A DNA stretch of 64,000 nucleotides from Pelodera strongyloides (GCA_036852015.1 JAANDG010000460.1:54764-118763), one strand, 5' to 3'; shown: positions 46,282-58,591, counted from the stretch's first letter. Program-made: numbers and translations. The notes: generated by a model from the sequence alone, not told the origin.

Positions 46282-48955
46282 ACTCTGAATAGAAAAGTCA
46301 TCATCATGAAATACTTACTGGTTTCATTGGTGTATACTGTAGGCAGTCGCAGGTATCATCCACAGTATTCTTGTTTGGCGAACTTCCAATCTCAGCCAAT
46401 TTCCTGTAAGAAAAGTTTGTAAATTTGGGAGAACAAGTCCTAAAAGTAGGCAAACGGGAACTTCAGTAACATACTCTGAAGAACAAAGGGATTGAGCAAG
46501 AAATGAACCATGAAGCTATCAAATCCAGTTTCAGGCGAAAATTTGAGCAGATTCCAAGTGAAACAAGTAGCAAATATTGCAGTATTTAACCCAACAGGTT
46601 GTTAAAACCTTCATATATAACAATAGACTTTCATTTTTGTCGAATTACCCCCACAAAACACTGCAATTTTGAGCAATTTTCTCTATGAGCAACGCGAGCA
46701 TAGTGAGAAACTCATGTACTATTATATTAATACAAAAAGCAAGTAAAACATGAATAAGTATAAACAATGTGCATAGTTCATGAATTTTTCGAAAAACTGA
46801 CGCGAAAAATAGTTTAGCATAATTCGTAAATTCACAAATTTGCATTTATGCGCTCGTATTCTAATTAGATCCGGCCGTCTAGCCAGAGTCATAGGGGGCG
46901 GAGCCAAGCTGAAATACACGTTTCAACTTCGTTTAGTAAGTAAAGCATAGTCGCGTAGTTGAAAGCCCGAAAGAAAAAGGAATATGTGCTTTTTTGGAAA
47001 TACAATATATATGCAATATAATAAAAAGTAATTGACAATCTATAATCAACAACCAGTAAAAATGTGTGTATGGTGTCATAGTTTTCATACATCATACTGT
47101 ATTATTTGTTCCAAACGCTTTTTTTTATTTCTCTTTTTGGGGTTGCTATGCGGCTATGCCTTTATATAAATAAATTCCGGAATGTTCTTATATCAAAACT
47201 ATAAAGGCTCTATGGTTCCTAATATACATCGCGTTCACTTTGTCATTTTCATTTGGAAAATACGCATGTTTCAACACAAACTGAAGAAAGCAAATCCCTT
47301 CTTATCTTATTTGTAGTAATGCACTGTTGATGTTTTTCCACCGCAATATTATGCTTGTGCGTTTTCATAATTGTTTTCAGAATATTGCAATAATATTAAA
47401 TCCTCAGTACTACATGTACTACATAAAATATATTATGATACTTTTTATTTTCCTGTGTAGTCGGTTAATTTTTTTTACGCTTCAACAGCGTGCTCCTTTA
47501 TTCAAGTGTGAAAGTACAGATTCAATGTTTGCTTATGACATGTTCCGCAGAGGTCCTGAGCAGTAGGCGACGAGTTCCAGATGACAAATTGCTCGACGTC
47601 TTCGGGCTAGGGCCAGGAGGGATCGCCCATGATTAATTGTAATAAATGATCCATAATTGATCTGCATGGCATACTTCAGGGCCTTCAGGCGCTTTATTTA
47701 TAGCGTTGGGTCACTATTGGAGAGTAACACCTAAAGAATTGCTTCTATCACTCAAGTGGCTTGCTAAACTGCAACTATGTTACTTCAAGATATTACGAAA
47801 CAAGTGTTTCCATCACTGGCGAACCTCTGCTTGTGCGCGGTAGACAATCAGGTTCGCCTAAGGGCATACACATCTCGCCCATTTTTAGCCAGACTGTCGC
47901 CAGATTTTCGCACTTTGCGTAGATAGGGCGAGATTGGGCGAACTCACTGCGCACCATTTTACCTTAGCCTGCATCAATTTTCGTAAAGTGCTTACCTTTC
48001 GCCTCGGATCGCCCGAGTTTCGTCAGTGTAAAAGCAAAGACATATTTCCGTTCCATTTCCTCCCTATATTTCTCCCCAAGAAATCACGCTTCTGTTTCCA
48101 CTACTTCAGTATTAATGAATTCCCTCAGAAAACGGAAAACTTTTCCTTTCTTCCTGTACGGTTCAACAACATTTTATTCAGGATTGCAGTGCATCAATCC
48201 TCAATTAAACCAATTATTAGCAACTTAATTATCCACCTCAATGCTAACCAGCCATTGTTATTCGATAGCTTAGCGATGGACGGTAGGTGACTACCAGTGT
48301 TCCCGTCTCTTCCCTCTTGATTGACTACTGTATTTCGTCCCCTATCATCTGTGTCTCCAGTTCAGCAGTTATCCCTCGTCTATGGTGCTAGGGTGCTAAT
48401 TATTTTCAGTTCTGTCTCTGACACGGTGACCGGCGTCCACGGTAGCATGTGACCGATTTAGAAGAACCGATGATTGCCATTGATGATGCAATCCAGTAAA
48501 TGGTCGTGGGAATTGCTTAGTGAATAGAAATAAAACCTACGTGTGTGTCTTGTCCGCTCGGAATATGTTTAGGCAAATCATTAGCCGCCTATTATCAGAG
48601 CTAAACGTGATTTGCTTCCAATTAGGCGAATACATTGATACCTTGGAGGCGGTTATATCAGCTCTTGGCTCATATCAGCTCGCAGCCACGCCATGAACCC
48701 CTACATCTTACGATGTAATTCATGCATATCCAAATAATATAACACTAACACATGATAAATGTGATACCATTTGGTTCGATTCGAAGTCCACATACTTCTA
48801 ATAGGTCTAGCATATAGGAAGAGGCGGTAGCACGGTACTATCCAAAGGACTTCAGTAGGAAAGCCAAGCAAATTTAGAAAAGGCAGAAGTCGCTACCCCT
48901 TGGTCGATTGAGTTACAGTATTCGGGACGAATGACGTATCGTTTTGTGTTGTAAA
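46282..48955. other. Intergenic stretch, nothing supported
   Basis: AT-rich DNA. Near 47860-47960 there are GGGCGAGATTGGGCGAACTC words related in style to the degenerate GC-patch repeats at 49.2-49.7 and 57.1-57.25 kb. No exon chain was found. Confidence 0.4.
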
Positions 48956-48956
48956 C

Positions 48957-48970
48957 TTTCTCTCTCTCTC

Positions 48971-49014
<44 letters not shown>
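48957..49014 (+). repeat. (CT)n microsatellite
   Basis: About 58 bp of almost uninterrupted CT dinucleotides with one CCCC interruption. Confidence 0.95.
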
Positions 49015-49017
<3 letters not shown>

Positions 49018-49133
49018 ACCCTTCATCGTACAAAAGGCCAGCTGTGACCGGTAGTATTCATTAGCAAAGAGATGATATCATTTACAACGCTTCTTTTATG
49101 AAGGATGAATTCACGTGAAATAGTAAAAGATGT

Positions 49134-49670
49134 TTACCTGTGGACACCGTATACCACAAAAAGCGCTATCGCTATCAATACTGACGAAATCTGAGAGGGC
49201 TGCGGCGAAACCGTGGCGCGAAAATTTTGGGCACCAAATATAGGTGCGCCGCGACCATAAGAAAGTGCGAAAATTGAAGCAGAATTAACAAGAAGCGTGC
49301 GCGATGAGGTGAAGCCCTTGCGGGTTTTCGCGAAAGTGTGCTCGTTGCCATCGCGGGAGTCTGGCGAGAGTCTGGCGAATAACGGGTGAGGTGCGCAGGG
49401 AGATGAAGGCATGACATAATACAGGAGAACATCGTATATTAGTTGCAAGGATCCAAAACGATCAAGCGCTTGATCGTTTTGGAATTGAGCAAGAATATGT
49501 AAAAGGACATGGACGGCTGGATTTTGGAACGATGTGTTGAGAAACTGCGACAATAGTTAGGCGCGCAAGGTTGAACGCCGCGCCCACGCTGTTTCCGCTC
49601 CGGCTTCTCACGTGCACGCGGCGTGAGTTCGCCGCGCACGATTGCAAGCTCATCTGATTCCGCCATCACT
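49134..49670. other. Degenerate GC-patch repeat
   Basis: Contains GCGCGAAAATTTTGGGC, GCGCCGCGACC, GTTTTCGCGAAAGTGTG and GAGTCTGGCGAGAGTCTGGCG words, related in style to 57080-57245. A minus-strand frame starting MAESDELAIVRGE occurs at about 49666, but the frame seems a by-product of the repeat. Confidence 0.45.
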
Positions 49671-50350
49671 TTGCCAAATGCGTCGCGAAAACTAGGCGCG
49701 CAGTGTTTCGCTGGCGCATGTCTGACAACGGTTCATCGCCGTCTACATCTATATCTATATACAGCCAGTTAAAGCCCTGGCTTCATTTCAGAACCTGCAA
49801 CAGACACTGAATAAGCCTTGTTTCGAAATGATTTTCTAAACCAATATTCTCCTTCCTTCCCTTCTCTGTTTCTTTTCCCTCTCCATTATCCCCTCTCTCT
49901 CATCCGTTGCGTAACTCGCAAAGGTCCCAAACAAAGCCCCTTATCCCGTGTTGTTTCCCTGTGTCACATCAAGGTGTCAACGACATCCCTTCACTCAGAA
50001 ATCGAGTATAACTTGACCCACCCTGAACCCTACAAATACAAAGGAGATAAAGACGAGTATAACGAAAACAATGGTATAGACCTATGTTTATAAAAGTATA
50101 GCTACCCAGCAGTGTTAGCAAGTAAGTGTAGCCTAGTCATTCAAATAAACTACGAAAAAGTAAGAAACCAAAATGTTTGAAATAATGTTTGATAAATTTA
50201 TGAGAAAAATCTGTAAGAACTTTCCAATATGCGTCACGGGATTAAAATTTTAACTATCTGTTTAAAGTTCCAATTAAACAGCGTTTTAAATTAATCATTG
50301 TTATGCAAAACATATTAGACATTATAATATTTCATCTTACAAAAACATTT

Positions 50351-50466
50351 GCACGAAGTGGGATTCGAACCCACGCATGGATTACCATACCAGAAAACCC
50401 GAACCCGCATACTCGCAGGAAGCTGTCGCTTGAGTCTGGCGCCTTAGACCACTCGGCCATCCGTGC
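50351..50466 (-). tRNA. tRNA-Leu (anticodon CAA) with intron
   Basis: Full cloverleaf on the minus strand: acceptor GCACGGA pairs with TTCGTGC (one wobble), D arm GGCCGAGTGGTCTAAGGC, anticodon stem CCAGA...TCTGG, class-II variable arm TATGGTAATCCATG, and T arm GTGGG-TTCGAAT-CCCAC. The anticodon loop reads CTCAAG, then an intron of about 33 nt interrupts it before TTCTGG. Total length is 116 nt, mature about 83 nt. It delivers leucine to UUG codons. The intron's position one base 3' of the anticodon is canonical for nuclear tRNAs. Internal A and B boxes serve as the polymerase III promoter. It appears intact. Confidence 0.95.
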
Positions 50467-52264
50467 ACATTTGGGAAAGAGAATAGACTGCACCAGGTGA
50501 AAGTACAACGGCCCAACAAACAGTATGATTCACCTTGGTTTCCGGTCGAGTGTTCTAAATACAGTTTTATTGAGCGATTCTAATCTAAAATGTTTCCATT
50601 TATGTAGCTGGTGTATAACCTTCGAACAGTAGAAACGTTTGCCAAGCGAGAAAGAAGGTTGGCAAACGATACTATACTTTGTACTATGTACGTTGTTGTC
50701 CTTGGTGTTGCTTGTTCTTTGAGCTTATTTTGAATCCAAATAGAAACTTTTATTAGAAAACAAGGTTTAAAGATACACGTCATACGAACTTGAGTATTGA
50801 ATTAGTAAATAAATAACACAGTGTAAGTTACCGTAACCCACTATTTATTCTACTCATGTCGTAGCTTCACGTTTATTGGCTGCGGTTGTTGTAGATTTAG
50901 TTTTTTTCCCGGATTTGAATTGAATCATAGCATAGCAGAAAATTTATGCGAACATAGAAAAATGTAGACAAACGGTTCTAATAATACCTAATTGTTGTAA
51001 AATAAAACAGAAAGCCGCGCCATTACTATATAGTGCGGAGACACTCGGATGTGCAGTTGACGGGTTGACGCACTTGTGGCTCACGTACGACGCACCATAC
51101 GCGCTCCACCTCGGTTTGCATTGTATAATGTCCGTAATTTTTTCTATCCCAAGGTGAGCCTAGTCCCCAAATAGAATCAAAACAGTGCCAATTTCATCAA
51201 TGAGTCACGAGGTTAATTCTGTGACGTCATGAGTCCTTATCTAGCACTTTGATTCTGTGAACTCTCCCTCGTTAACCTTATATCTCTCTCTAAATCTTTT
51301 AATAGCTAAAATCTCCATGTTTACCATTAGCAAAGTTATTTTCATCTCAGCATCTCCATATTTGCCACACTATATGTTCCAGTTTGATAAATACTTCAAA
51401 AACGTAATTCAGTCACAGATCATGGAATCACTAATGATAGTTAAATCTCTGCGTATCTCGATTTGTCGTTGTCCTTCGTCCTATCTCGTGCGATGTCTCT
51501 CGTGATCTATCACGCGGGTTTACTGAGAACGACACCAACTCAGTCTAGCCCACGTGTGGCTTAGAGAGGGCGTTAGCATGTTCTATGTTGCTCAGCAAAT
51601 GAGTATACAACCCTCGTGATGAGATGGAGTATAAAACCCAGAGTTGCGATCCTATTTGGTGCTCTTTATGGAGTTTTGCTACTGTATATATGTGTGAAAA
51701 TGTTAAATCAACTTTTCTATTCTCTATCTATCCCAATTTCTCAATTCTTTAATTACTGTATCACGACTAACACTACGGTACACCTATAGTACGTTTATAA
51801 TGACAAGCTTGCATAATTTGAGTTGTGTATTCAAATATCATCACCTAAATTTGTCCTTTTCCATATACTTACATACTGTCGATTGTCTTATTTATACTTC
51901 CTCTCTACCTCTACTACCTATCTTATTATCGTTCGTCGTATTATAAATTATGATCGCAGTTATAGCTTCGTTTTTTTGTGCTCATCTTCTTGATGTAATA
52001 AACAATTTCCTACAATTACTATTGAATTATTTTAATAATCCCCTCTAGTTCAACGGGCCAACAGAATTAAAGTCCCAAGGACCTTGTCTTTCCATAAGAC
52101 CCCCCTTCTATCATATGGATTCGCATTTCTTCCCAACTCTTGCGTCAGAACACAAAACGATGATGGCCACACTCAAAAGAAACAGAGAGAAAAGAAAAAG
52201 AATGAACAATCGTTTTGACCGTTTCATCTCTCGATCTCTCCTTCTCCTTCTACTATTTCTTCCT
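50467..52264. other. Intergenic stretch, nothing seen
   Basis: AT-rich, nonrepetitive DNA between the tRNA gene and CT-rich tracts. No exon was recognised. Confidence 0.4.
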
Positions 52265-52268
52265 TTCT

Positions 52269-52327
52269 ATCTCTCTCTCTCTTTCTTTCTCTCCCTCTCT
52301 CTCTCTCTCTCTCTCCATCTCTCTCTA
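52269..52327 (+). repeat. (CT)n microsatellite
   Basis: Imperfect CT repeat with TTTC and CCC interruptions. Confidence 0.9.
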
Positions 52328-52664
52328 ATCCCAAGCTTTACACGTAGCTATATAGACAAGTGTTTATATATAAGCGATGTTCGGCTAATGTTGCTAGATG
52401 TATATATGTTAGTACAGTTCTATTTTGACCATGTATTATGTAGACAACAACAAGAGTACGCCTAACGCCTTTGCACTAATAGTGCACAATTTAGGACTTT
52501 GGTCTCTATAGTGTAGTATCATGGTCATGCTTGGGTTTTACACGCCTGACCATGAGACTGCTCGATCATATGCTTGTAGTCTGTAGACTGCAGTTTACAG
52601 TTTTCTCTGTTCCCTGAATAAATTTTCACTTTCCGAGCAAAGAATCAGCTGATCGCGTCCTTTG

Positions 52665-52697
52665 GATCTCTCTCTCTTTCTCTCTCTCTCTCACTCC
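52665..52697 (+). repeat. (CT)n microsatellite
   Basis: Short CT tract with a TTT interruption. About 150 bp downstream lies the complementary GA tract at 52847-52895, so the pair could fold as a long hairpin. Confidence 0.85.
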
Positions 52698-52846
52698 GCA
52701 TGTGATCTTGATTACCCTTTTTGTCCAGGTTTTTGTGAAACAGCCCTCTCTCAGTCTCTCCTCTCTCTGCATTTTGTAAGCATTTCTAACTGTTCCTTAG
52801 GATCTCCTTCTTGCAAGACTCTCTCCGTTTCTGTCTTAAACATTGC

Positions 52847-52895
52847 GAGAGAGAGAGAGAGAGAGAGAGGGAGAAGGAGCGAGAGAGAGAGAAAG
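52847..52895 (+). repeat. (GA)n microsatellite
   Basis: GA repeats with GGGAGAAGGAGC interruption, complementary to the CT tract at 52665-52697. Confidence 0.9.
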
Positions 52896-52899
52896 CAAA

Positions 52900-54198
52900 A
52901 GAAAGAATAATAATTCAATTCCTACGACTGGTTCCTTTTTCAAAAATTCATCAAAATTGAGAACGTTTGTAATCTATAGTTTCAGAGAACTATTCTCATG
53001 ATATAAGTCATGCGTTTTGCACAGAGAAAACAGAAGGGAAACTTGGGAATAAATAAGAGACTTCTGCCGAAATCGTGCGTCGTAAAACCAAATACGCATA
53101 GTTAATTTTATCCAAAACTACGTTTTCAAGGCAGAGCCCGATAAAACCACTCCGCGACTGCGCCGCGCACCTATGGCGCCGGGAGAAGGGTGAGCGGCCG
53201 AAGTACGGGACGGGCATCGCACACCTTTGACAATGTGTCAAACCGTTTTCATGCCATATATTATTCGCTCTCATTGACAATTGCCCACACGATGGCTTAG
53301 ATATATGAATTAAAAATCCATCCCCATGGTACGTACCATATTCCCTTGGGCACCCCGTGTCCATGGTACCATCTCAATGTCCCCACCATTGTACCTCTTC
53401 TTCCCAAGCAACAAGCTCAACCAGTCTCGTATTTTCTATACTATTCCCCAAATATTGCCCGTTGTAAAGGTGCACATAAACAGCGCCCGCATTCGCCATT
53501 AACAGGAACTGCGCGTGCTGCGCGCGACTGCTTGCCGGTCCATTACGGTAGTCGGTGAAGTGCAATTTAGAAACCTGCTTCCCCCGCTCCAGGGCTTGCC
53601 GCGAGCCGTCCGCAGTATTGGGATCAAGAGGGGTATTTTGAGTGTGCGACTGGTAAATCTTTTAGAAATATGGCGATATAGGAAAATGTCGTGAAACTTT
53701 TAAAGTGGTATGACACGTGGTTTTGAAACGTCAGAAGGGCACATGAAGGAACGTACATGAAGTTGCACAGAGTAGGTAGTCTCAAGCTGTTTCACAGTCT
53801 TTACTTGTTCTCAACGTTTTCCCTTTAGTATGCCCAGATAACAAATTTTCTTATGCCAAGAATGTACTTCCTATATGTGTAAAACAATCAGTCTAAAAAA
53901 AGCATAAACCATCGTATGATTCATTTCCGCTCGCTTGCTTATGATCTGTTTATTTAGTTGTTTCTTATTTTATGGTCCATTTTGCAAAAGGGCATACCGC
54001 TTTTAAAGCGTCTAGATGGGTTTAGCTTCACTTTCGCTAGATTTATTAGTGCGATGACTATCCATACCCTATTAGTACACATGCTCTTTTGATCTACATT
54101 CATACTATACCTGTACTATTCAGATCTGCATGTATGGGGTTTGAATATTCTGCATGCTAATGAATATGCATATAGATTCTGTTGTTTGTATGGATTTG
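52900..54198. other. Intergenic stretch, nothing supported
   Basis: Mixed sequence with repeated CCATGGTAC words near 53325-53370. Open frames here have no support. Confidence 0.4.
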
Positions 54199-54200
54199 AA

Positions 54201-54259
54201 GGAGAGAGAGATGAGAGAGAGAGAGAGAAATAGAGAGAGAGAGAGAGAGAGTGAGAAAG
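54201..54259 (+). repeat. (GA)n microsatellite
   Basis: GA-dinucleotide tract with single-base interruptions. Confidence 0.9.
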
Positions 54260-54521
54260 ATATGAATGGAGAGTGGAGGGTACCAGAGTGTGCTGCGTAT
54301 GTGTTTGCTTGAAACCCCATAGCGGTTCTAATCGCTCTATGGTGCAATTAAGCACCCGTCATATGACAGATGGCCCTCCTACCATGGCCTCCCCGTGGTA
54401 CCCACCCCATATCCCCCCGCTCCCGGGTAACCTACCCTGACGGAGCCGAAAATGCACACCATTTGTGAAAATCGATCTGGCAAGGTTGTTGTGGTTTGCC
54501 AATAAGTGCTACCTTTCTTAA

Positions 54522-54684
54522 AGCGAAATGCTAGCCCCTTTGGAAAATTTGCATATGATAAGCAACTCCTATGTATCCTATGCTAATTTTGTACGATTGC
54601 CGTGGACGATCGTACAAAATTAGCATAGGATACATAGGATTTGCTTATCATATGCAAATTTTCCAAAGGGGCTAGCATTTCGCT
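54522..54684. mobile_element. Near-perfect TTAA-flanked palindrome, 76-bp arms
   Basis: Left arm 54522-54597 and right arm 54609-54684 are reverse complements with one mismatch (AAGCAACTCC against AAGCAAATCC), separated by an 11-bp loop. TTAA flanks both sides (54518-54521 and 54685-54688). The ends AGCGAAAT/ATTTCGCT are shared with the elements at 3.66, 55.66, 56.23 and 58.43 kb, but the interior differs. Non-coding. Confidence 0.92.
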
Positions 54685-54688
54685 TTAA

Positions 54689-55000
54689 AATTGTGAGAGG
54701 TGGAAAACATACAGCCAAGTAATTTTAAAGGGGTACGGGTCCCTTTTTGGGAGTGCTTTGTCTTTGTAAATATATAACTTCAGAATCCAGCGGTGACTTT
54801 AACGCCGATCCTAGTGAGCTTTGTACTATCAGACTCGTAATGTAATGAACAAAGTAATACACGTGAAAATAACCTCCCATCCACATGTTACGTTGTTCTG
54901 TTGCTACTAATACGATAAGATTTTTTCGATGCTAAAATTGTTTCTGTCACGGAATTATGCACTTAGTTACGCAGAAAATCTGGACTAAACACTGAGAGCC
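54689..55000. other. Spacer, nothing seen
   Basis: AT-rich spacer between a palindromic element and the GC-rich repeat cluster. Confidence 0.4.
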
Positions 55001-55004
55001 GATG

Positions 55005-55535
55005 AGTTGCGCGCCGTACCATTTCGGGAAAAAAAATGCGCCCCGCAAAGGAATGGGAAACAAAATGCGCGCGGAATAGAAATGGCGCGCAAAGTGTTTC
55101 CCGAAAAGGTGCGGAAACGGTGCGGAAATGGTGCGGCGCGCAAGTTGCGCCCCGCACCATTTCCGCACCTTTTCGGCAACGTTTTTGAAAGCGCTCGGAG
55201 GATCTGCCGTAACTGCATTTGATGTAACTGTTTTTCCGCAAGCACACGTCTCACATGTGTTGTGTGGCCGAGTGGTCTAGGGCGCTGCTTAGAGAAAGTA
55301 GCTAACAAGAGTGTAGGTTCGAATCCAACACGATGCTTTCCTTTTGCAGTTGCTACTTATCCCGCACCGTTTCCGCACCTTTTCGGCAACGTTTTGGGGG
55401 TGTTTCCCGCAACAGATTGAGGGTGTTTCCCGCACCAAAACGGCAACCGGAGTCGGTGAAAAAACTTTTGCGGCGCGCATCAAATTCTTTTGCGGGAAAC
55501 ACCCCCAAACTGTTGCCGCGCGCAACACTTGAGTT
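55005..55535. repeat. GC-rich inverted and direct repeat cluster around a tRNA-like relic
   Basis: Words such as CGAAAAGGTGCGGAAA...TGGTGCGG (from about 55102) are inverted at about 55155-55184 (CCGCACCATTTCCGCACC, TTTTCGGCAACG). CCGCACC, GTTTCCGCACC and TTTTCGGCAACGTTTT recur at 55362. GTGTTTCCCGCA recurs at 55400 and 55420, and the inverse GGGAAACACCCCCAAAC lies at about 55494. The unit family is also GC-rich on the minus strand, producing many spurious open frames. Confidence 0.75.
55257..55337 (+). tRNA. tRNA-Leu-like relic
   Basis: TGGCCGAGTGGTCTAGGGC is a good leucine-type D arm and A box, and GTAGGTTCGAATCCAAC is a T arm with one mismatch. The putative anticodon stem CTGCT/AGTAG leaves the loop TAGAGAA, which lacks the conserved U33 and would give anticodon GAG, unusual for a eukaryotic nuclear gene. 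The acceptor stem pairs only through several wobbles and with shifted spacing. It is therefore more likely a pseudogene or SINE-type relic than a working tRNA. It is embedded in the GC-rich repeat cluster. Confidence 0.5.
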
Positions 55536-55663
55536 TCGTTGAAGGGTCAGGCTCACGGGAAAGAGTGAAATAATGTCCCGGGGTATTTATCGTGCCCATG
55601 AAATTTGTGACGTATAACCTTGAGAACAGCACTGAAGAACTGCATAACGCACAAACTTATTAA

Positions 55664-55804
55664 AGCGAAATACCGGCCGATTTTTGAAACGCATCATGGA
55701 CAAATGAATTCTTACGTATTTATGCTGATTTCCTCGAATTTAGCATAAGCTGCATAAGAATACTGGCGTACTCGATGTGTTTCAAAAACAGGCAGGTATT
55801 TCGT
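55664..55804. mobile_element. TTAA-flanked palindromic miniature element, copy
   Basis: Left end AGCGAAATACCGGCCGATTT after TTAA, right end GGCAGGTATTTCG followed by TTTAA. Interior TTCGAATTTAGCATAAG words also occur in the copies at 56.2 kb. Confidence 0.8.
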
Positions 55805-56228
55805 TTAAAAAAACTTAACTACCAACTGACCAACCGTTGACTATCATACACATACTTGACCGAACCATTTTTTTGTCCTGTCCTGTCACTTTAAAAAGAC
55901 ATTCTCCCAAACCTAAATGTATTGCGAGATCTGATGTAAAAGCCACAGTTGCATGGCCTGATGCAATCTTTAGGTGTTTTTTCCTAGGGATACTTTTTGC
56001 CATATGCATATATTTACTCAAAAAATGTAATGAATTTCATAACAATACACTGTTTTGAAGGTACGGTGTTCCAATATTGGTGCAGGGTGGTGCACAATAC
56101 ATTGAAATATTACATTGGCCATGGAAAAATTTTGCAGTTTTTATCATTTCACAGCTGAACGGCTGTACCTGAACGTTGTAGGTAGATATTCTAAAAACTG
56201 TTGGTACATCTTTCTGTCTAGTTTTTAA

Positions 56229-56395
56229 AGCGAAATACCGGTCGGTTTTGGAAACGCATCGTGGACAATTCTTGCGTATTTATGCTAATTTACTCGAATT
56301 TAGCTTTTTGTTATTCTAATTTATGTACATTTGCATAGGCTGCATAAGAATGCAGGTGTCCACGATGCGTTTCAAGAACCGTCCGATATTTCGCT
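56229..56395. mobile_element. TTAA-flanked palindromic miniature element, copy
   Basis: Left end AGCGAAATACCGGTCGG, right end CCGTCCGATATTTCGCT. The 3' TTAA has decayed to TATAA. Both arms carry the GAAACGCAT/ATGCGTTTC word typical of this subfamily. Confidence 0.8.
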
Positions 56396-58421
56396 ATAAA
56401 AAAGTTACCATGTATATATAAACTCCTATAAAAGCGGGCGTAAGTCCTATTATATTCAGAGTGCTCATTTTAATTAGACATGAACTTCATTAATTGATCC
56501 TCACTGTGTTTTGAACCTTGGAATCACGAATATTAGATAATTGGGGTTTTGACAAAATCTGACTATTATAATACTTTGTACTGTTTTTTTTTATACTTTA
56601 TTGGCATCAATAGTTCGTAGACTTACGAGAGACAGAGAGATATAGAGAATTATATTTTCCAATACATTATCGAAAGTTCAAAACGGCCCTGTCACATACC
56701 TTATGACTATCGTTAAACTTTCCGTTTCACCCAGCAAAATACCATAAAATATGATTAACTCCATGTCAAAGTTGTAAAAAGTCAACAAAAAACTGTATGA
56801 TCACTCTTTTAATGAAAACTATAATTATACATTTTATATCGAAAGTTTTTGTACTTTAGGACAGTTTATGTCCACAAAAGGCCAGGTCCATGAAAAAGTA
56901 GTGTTTCAGAAGGTTTATGGTCAGTATTACTTTCTGGTACTGATAAGTTTCTTTCAGTAGCGAATAACGGTCCTTTGAAAGCTTAAACCTTGGTTTGGAT
57001 TTGGTATTAATGATAATTTCATGTGCCCCCTAAACTTTGATGCTAATTGTAAGTTAAAACAATAAAAACAACACGAAACTCTGATTGACGGCGATGAAAA
57101 TTTCTGGTGCGCCTACATATCGCCGAGCCATGAACACCCTTTCGTGCGCAGCAGTCTTCGCATTTTCGGCATTTTATTACAGTCGCCGCGCCGACTTTCG
57201 CCGCGCAAATTTTTCGCGCCAGGGCTTTGCCGCGCACATCCGAGTTTTATCTGTAAAGACCGTACAACCACATGTTTATAGGAAATTTTTTTGCATCGAT
57301 CGCTTCACTGTTTTATGGGATTGTTGTGCGTCTCAAGTCAGTGTATTTTACTCTATGCTACAAATTTTGCATACACACATATTGCATCGCGGCCCGTGAG
57401 CGCAGGCTCATTTGCATACAACAACTCTATTCAAATCTGGTTCTTTTGACAAAAGGGAGGCCTTCACGCCGCCGACTCTCTTTGTTTTACCACGCAGCAT
57501 GTACCCTTTTCAACGCCGGGGTACCAGTTTGCTATTGGCTTTTGTTCTCTCTCTCTCTCTCTCTCTCCTCTCTAACACACTCCTTGCAAACAATGCTCCC
57601 TACAAACTCTGTTTGTTTCTCTTCCTTCTCTCCCATTCCCACACTCTCTCGTCCCGGGTCAGCTCCGCCTATTCGTATTGCTCATGTGACTGACTCGGAC
57701 ATGTCCATCTGAGGGTGTCCCGTGTGGAGGAGCCTCATTCGCCACCCTACGTCTTGACGACGGACACGCTCTACGCTCTAGCCCGAATATTGTTCTTTTC
57801 ATCTATTCATGTAGTTAGAGGTAGTCGATAACTATACTAGGGTAAGCTTATTGTGTATTCCAGATCCTAGGGTAACTAGGGTACAATCTAGGGTATCCTA
57901 GGGTACACCGCTTAGTATTCCCGCCCAGCGGTTACGTCAGAGTGTAAAGCAAGAACGGATAGTTACGTCTAGTTGTACAATAATGAATAACAGTGCGTAG
58001 TTTGTAGACAATGTCGTTACGCTAGCGTTCCATTTAATACTTCTAAAACAGATCATAGCCTTGTGTAGTGCATAGCGTGCTGTCTGCCAGGTTGTAATTT
58101 TTCTAACCCACATGTTTTTCCCACTTTTTTTTTTACAAATACAAAAACCTTTGACAGACACTTTTTCAATGTTGTCTATATTGATCTGTTTACGTCTATG
58201 CGACTTGTCGAGACCAATAAACATCAAAAAAATGTTTTTCAAAGTGTTGCATTAGAAAGTGTTGTGTAGTTATGTTATTCGATTTCTGGAACTCTGCCCC
58301 TCCCCTGTCTAGGTAAATAAGTATTAGACAACCAGGAAGTGGAAATGTAGGCGTTGTAACTTTATGAAGATTTTACGAACTGGGATCCCCTTTAAGAAAC
58401 CTTTCCACTTCCCTACGAATG
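56396..58421. other. Intergenic stretch with a degenerate GC patch
   Basis: AT-rich except 57080-57245 (GCCGCGC words, similar in style to 49.2-49.7 kb), a CT tract at 57545-57573, and CTAGGGTA/CCTAGGGTAC words at 57838-57908. Open frames near 57.1-57.7 kb are not supported as exons. Confidence 0.4.
57838..57908 (+). repeat. Short tandem words CTAGGGTA
   Basis: CTAGGGTA occurs five to six times in about 70 bp with small spacers. This is a local degenerate microsatellite. Confidence 0.75.
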
Positions 58422-58425
58422 TTAA

Positions 58426-58591
58426 AGCGAAATACTGGCCGGTTTTTGAAACACATCGAATAGACCAGCATTCTTATGCAGCGTATGCAAATGAACAGAA
58501 ATTTGCATAAAAAATCGAGCTAAATTCGAGCAAATTAGCGTAAGAATTCATTTGTCCACGATGTGTTTCAAAAACCGGCCGGTATTTCGCT
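58426..58591. mobile_element. TTAA-flanked palindromic miniature element, copy
   Basis: Left end AGCGAAATACTGGCCGG, right end CCGGCCGGTATTTCGCT, with TTAA at both borders (58422-58425 and 58592-58595). Same GAAACACATC/GATGTGTTTC arm subfamily as the 55.7 and 56.2 kb copies. Confidence 0.85.

Noticed and set aside
49439..49669. Frame starting MAESDELAIVRGE
   Set aside because: An appealing start, but it lies in a degenerate GC-rich repeat with several equally open frames and no splice context.
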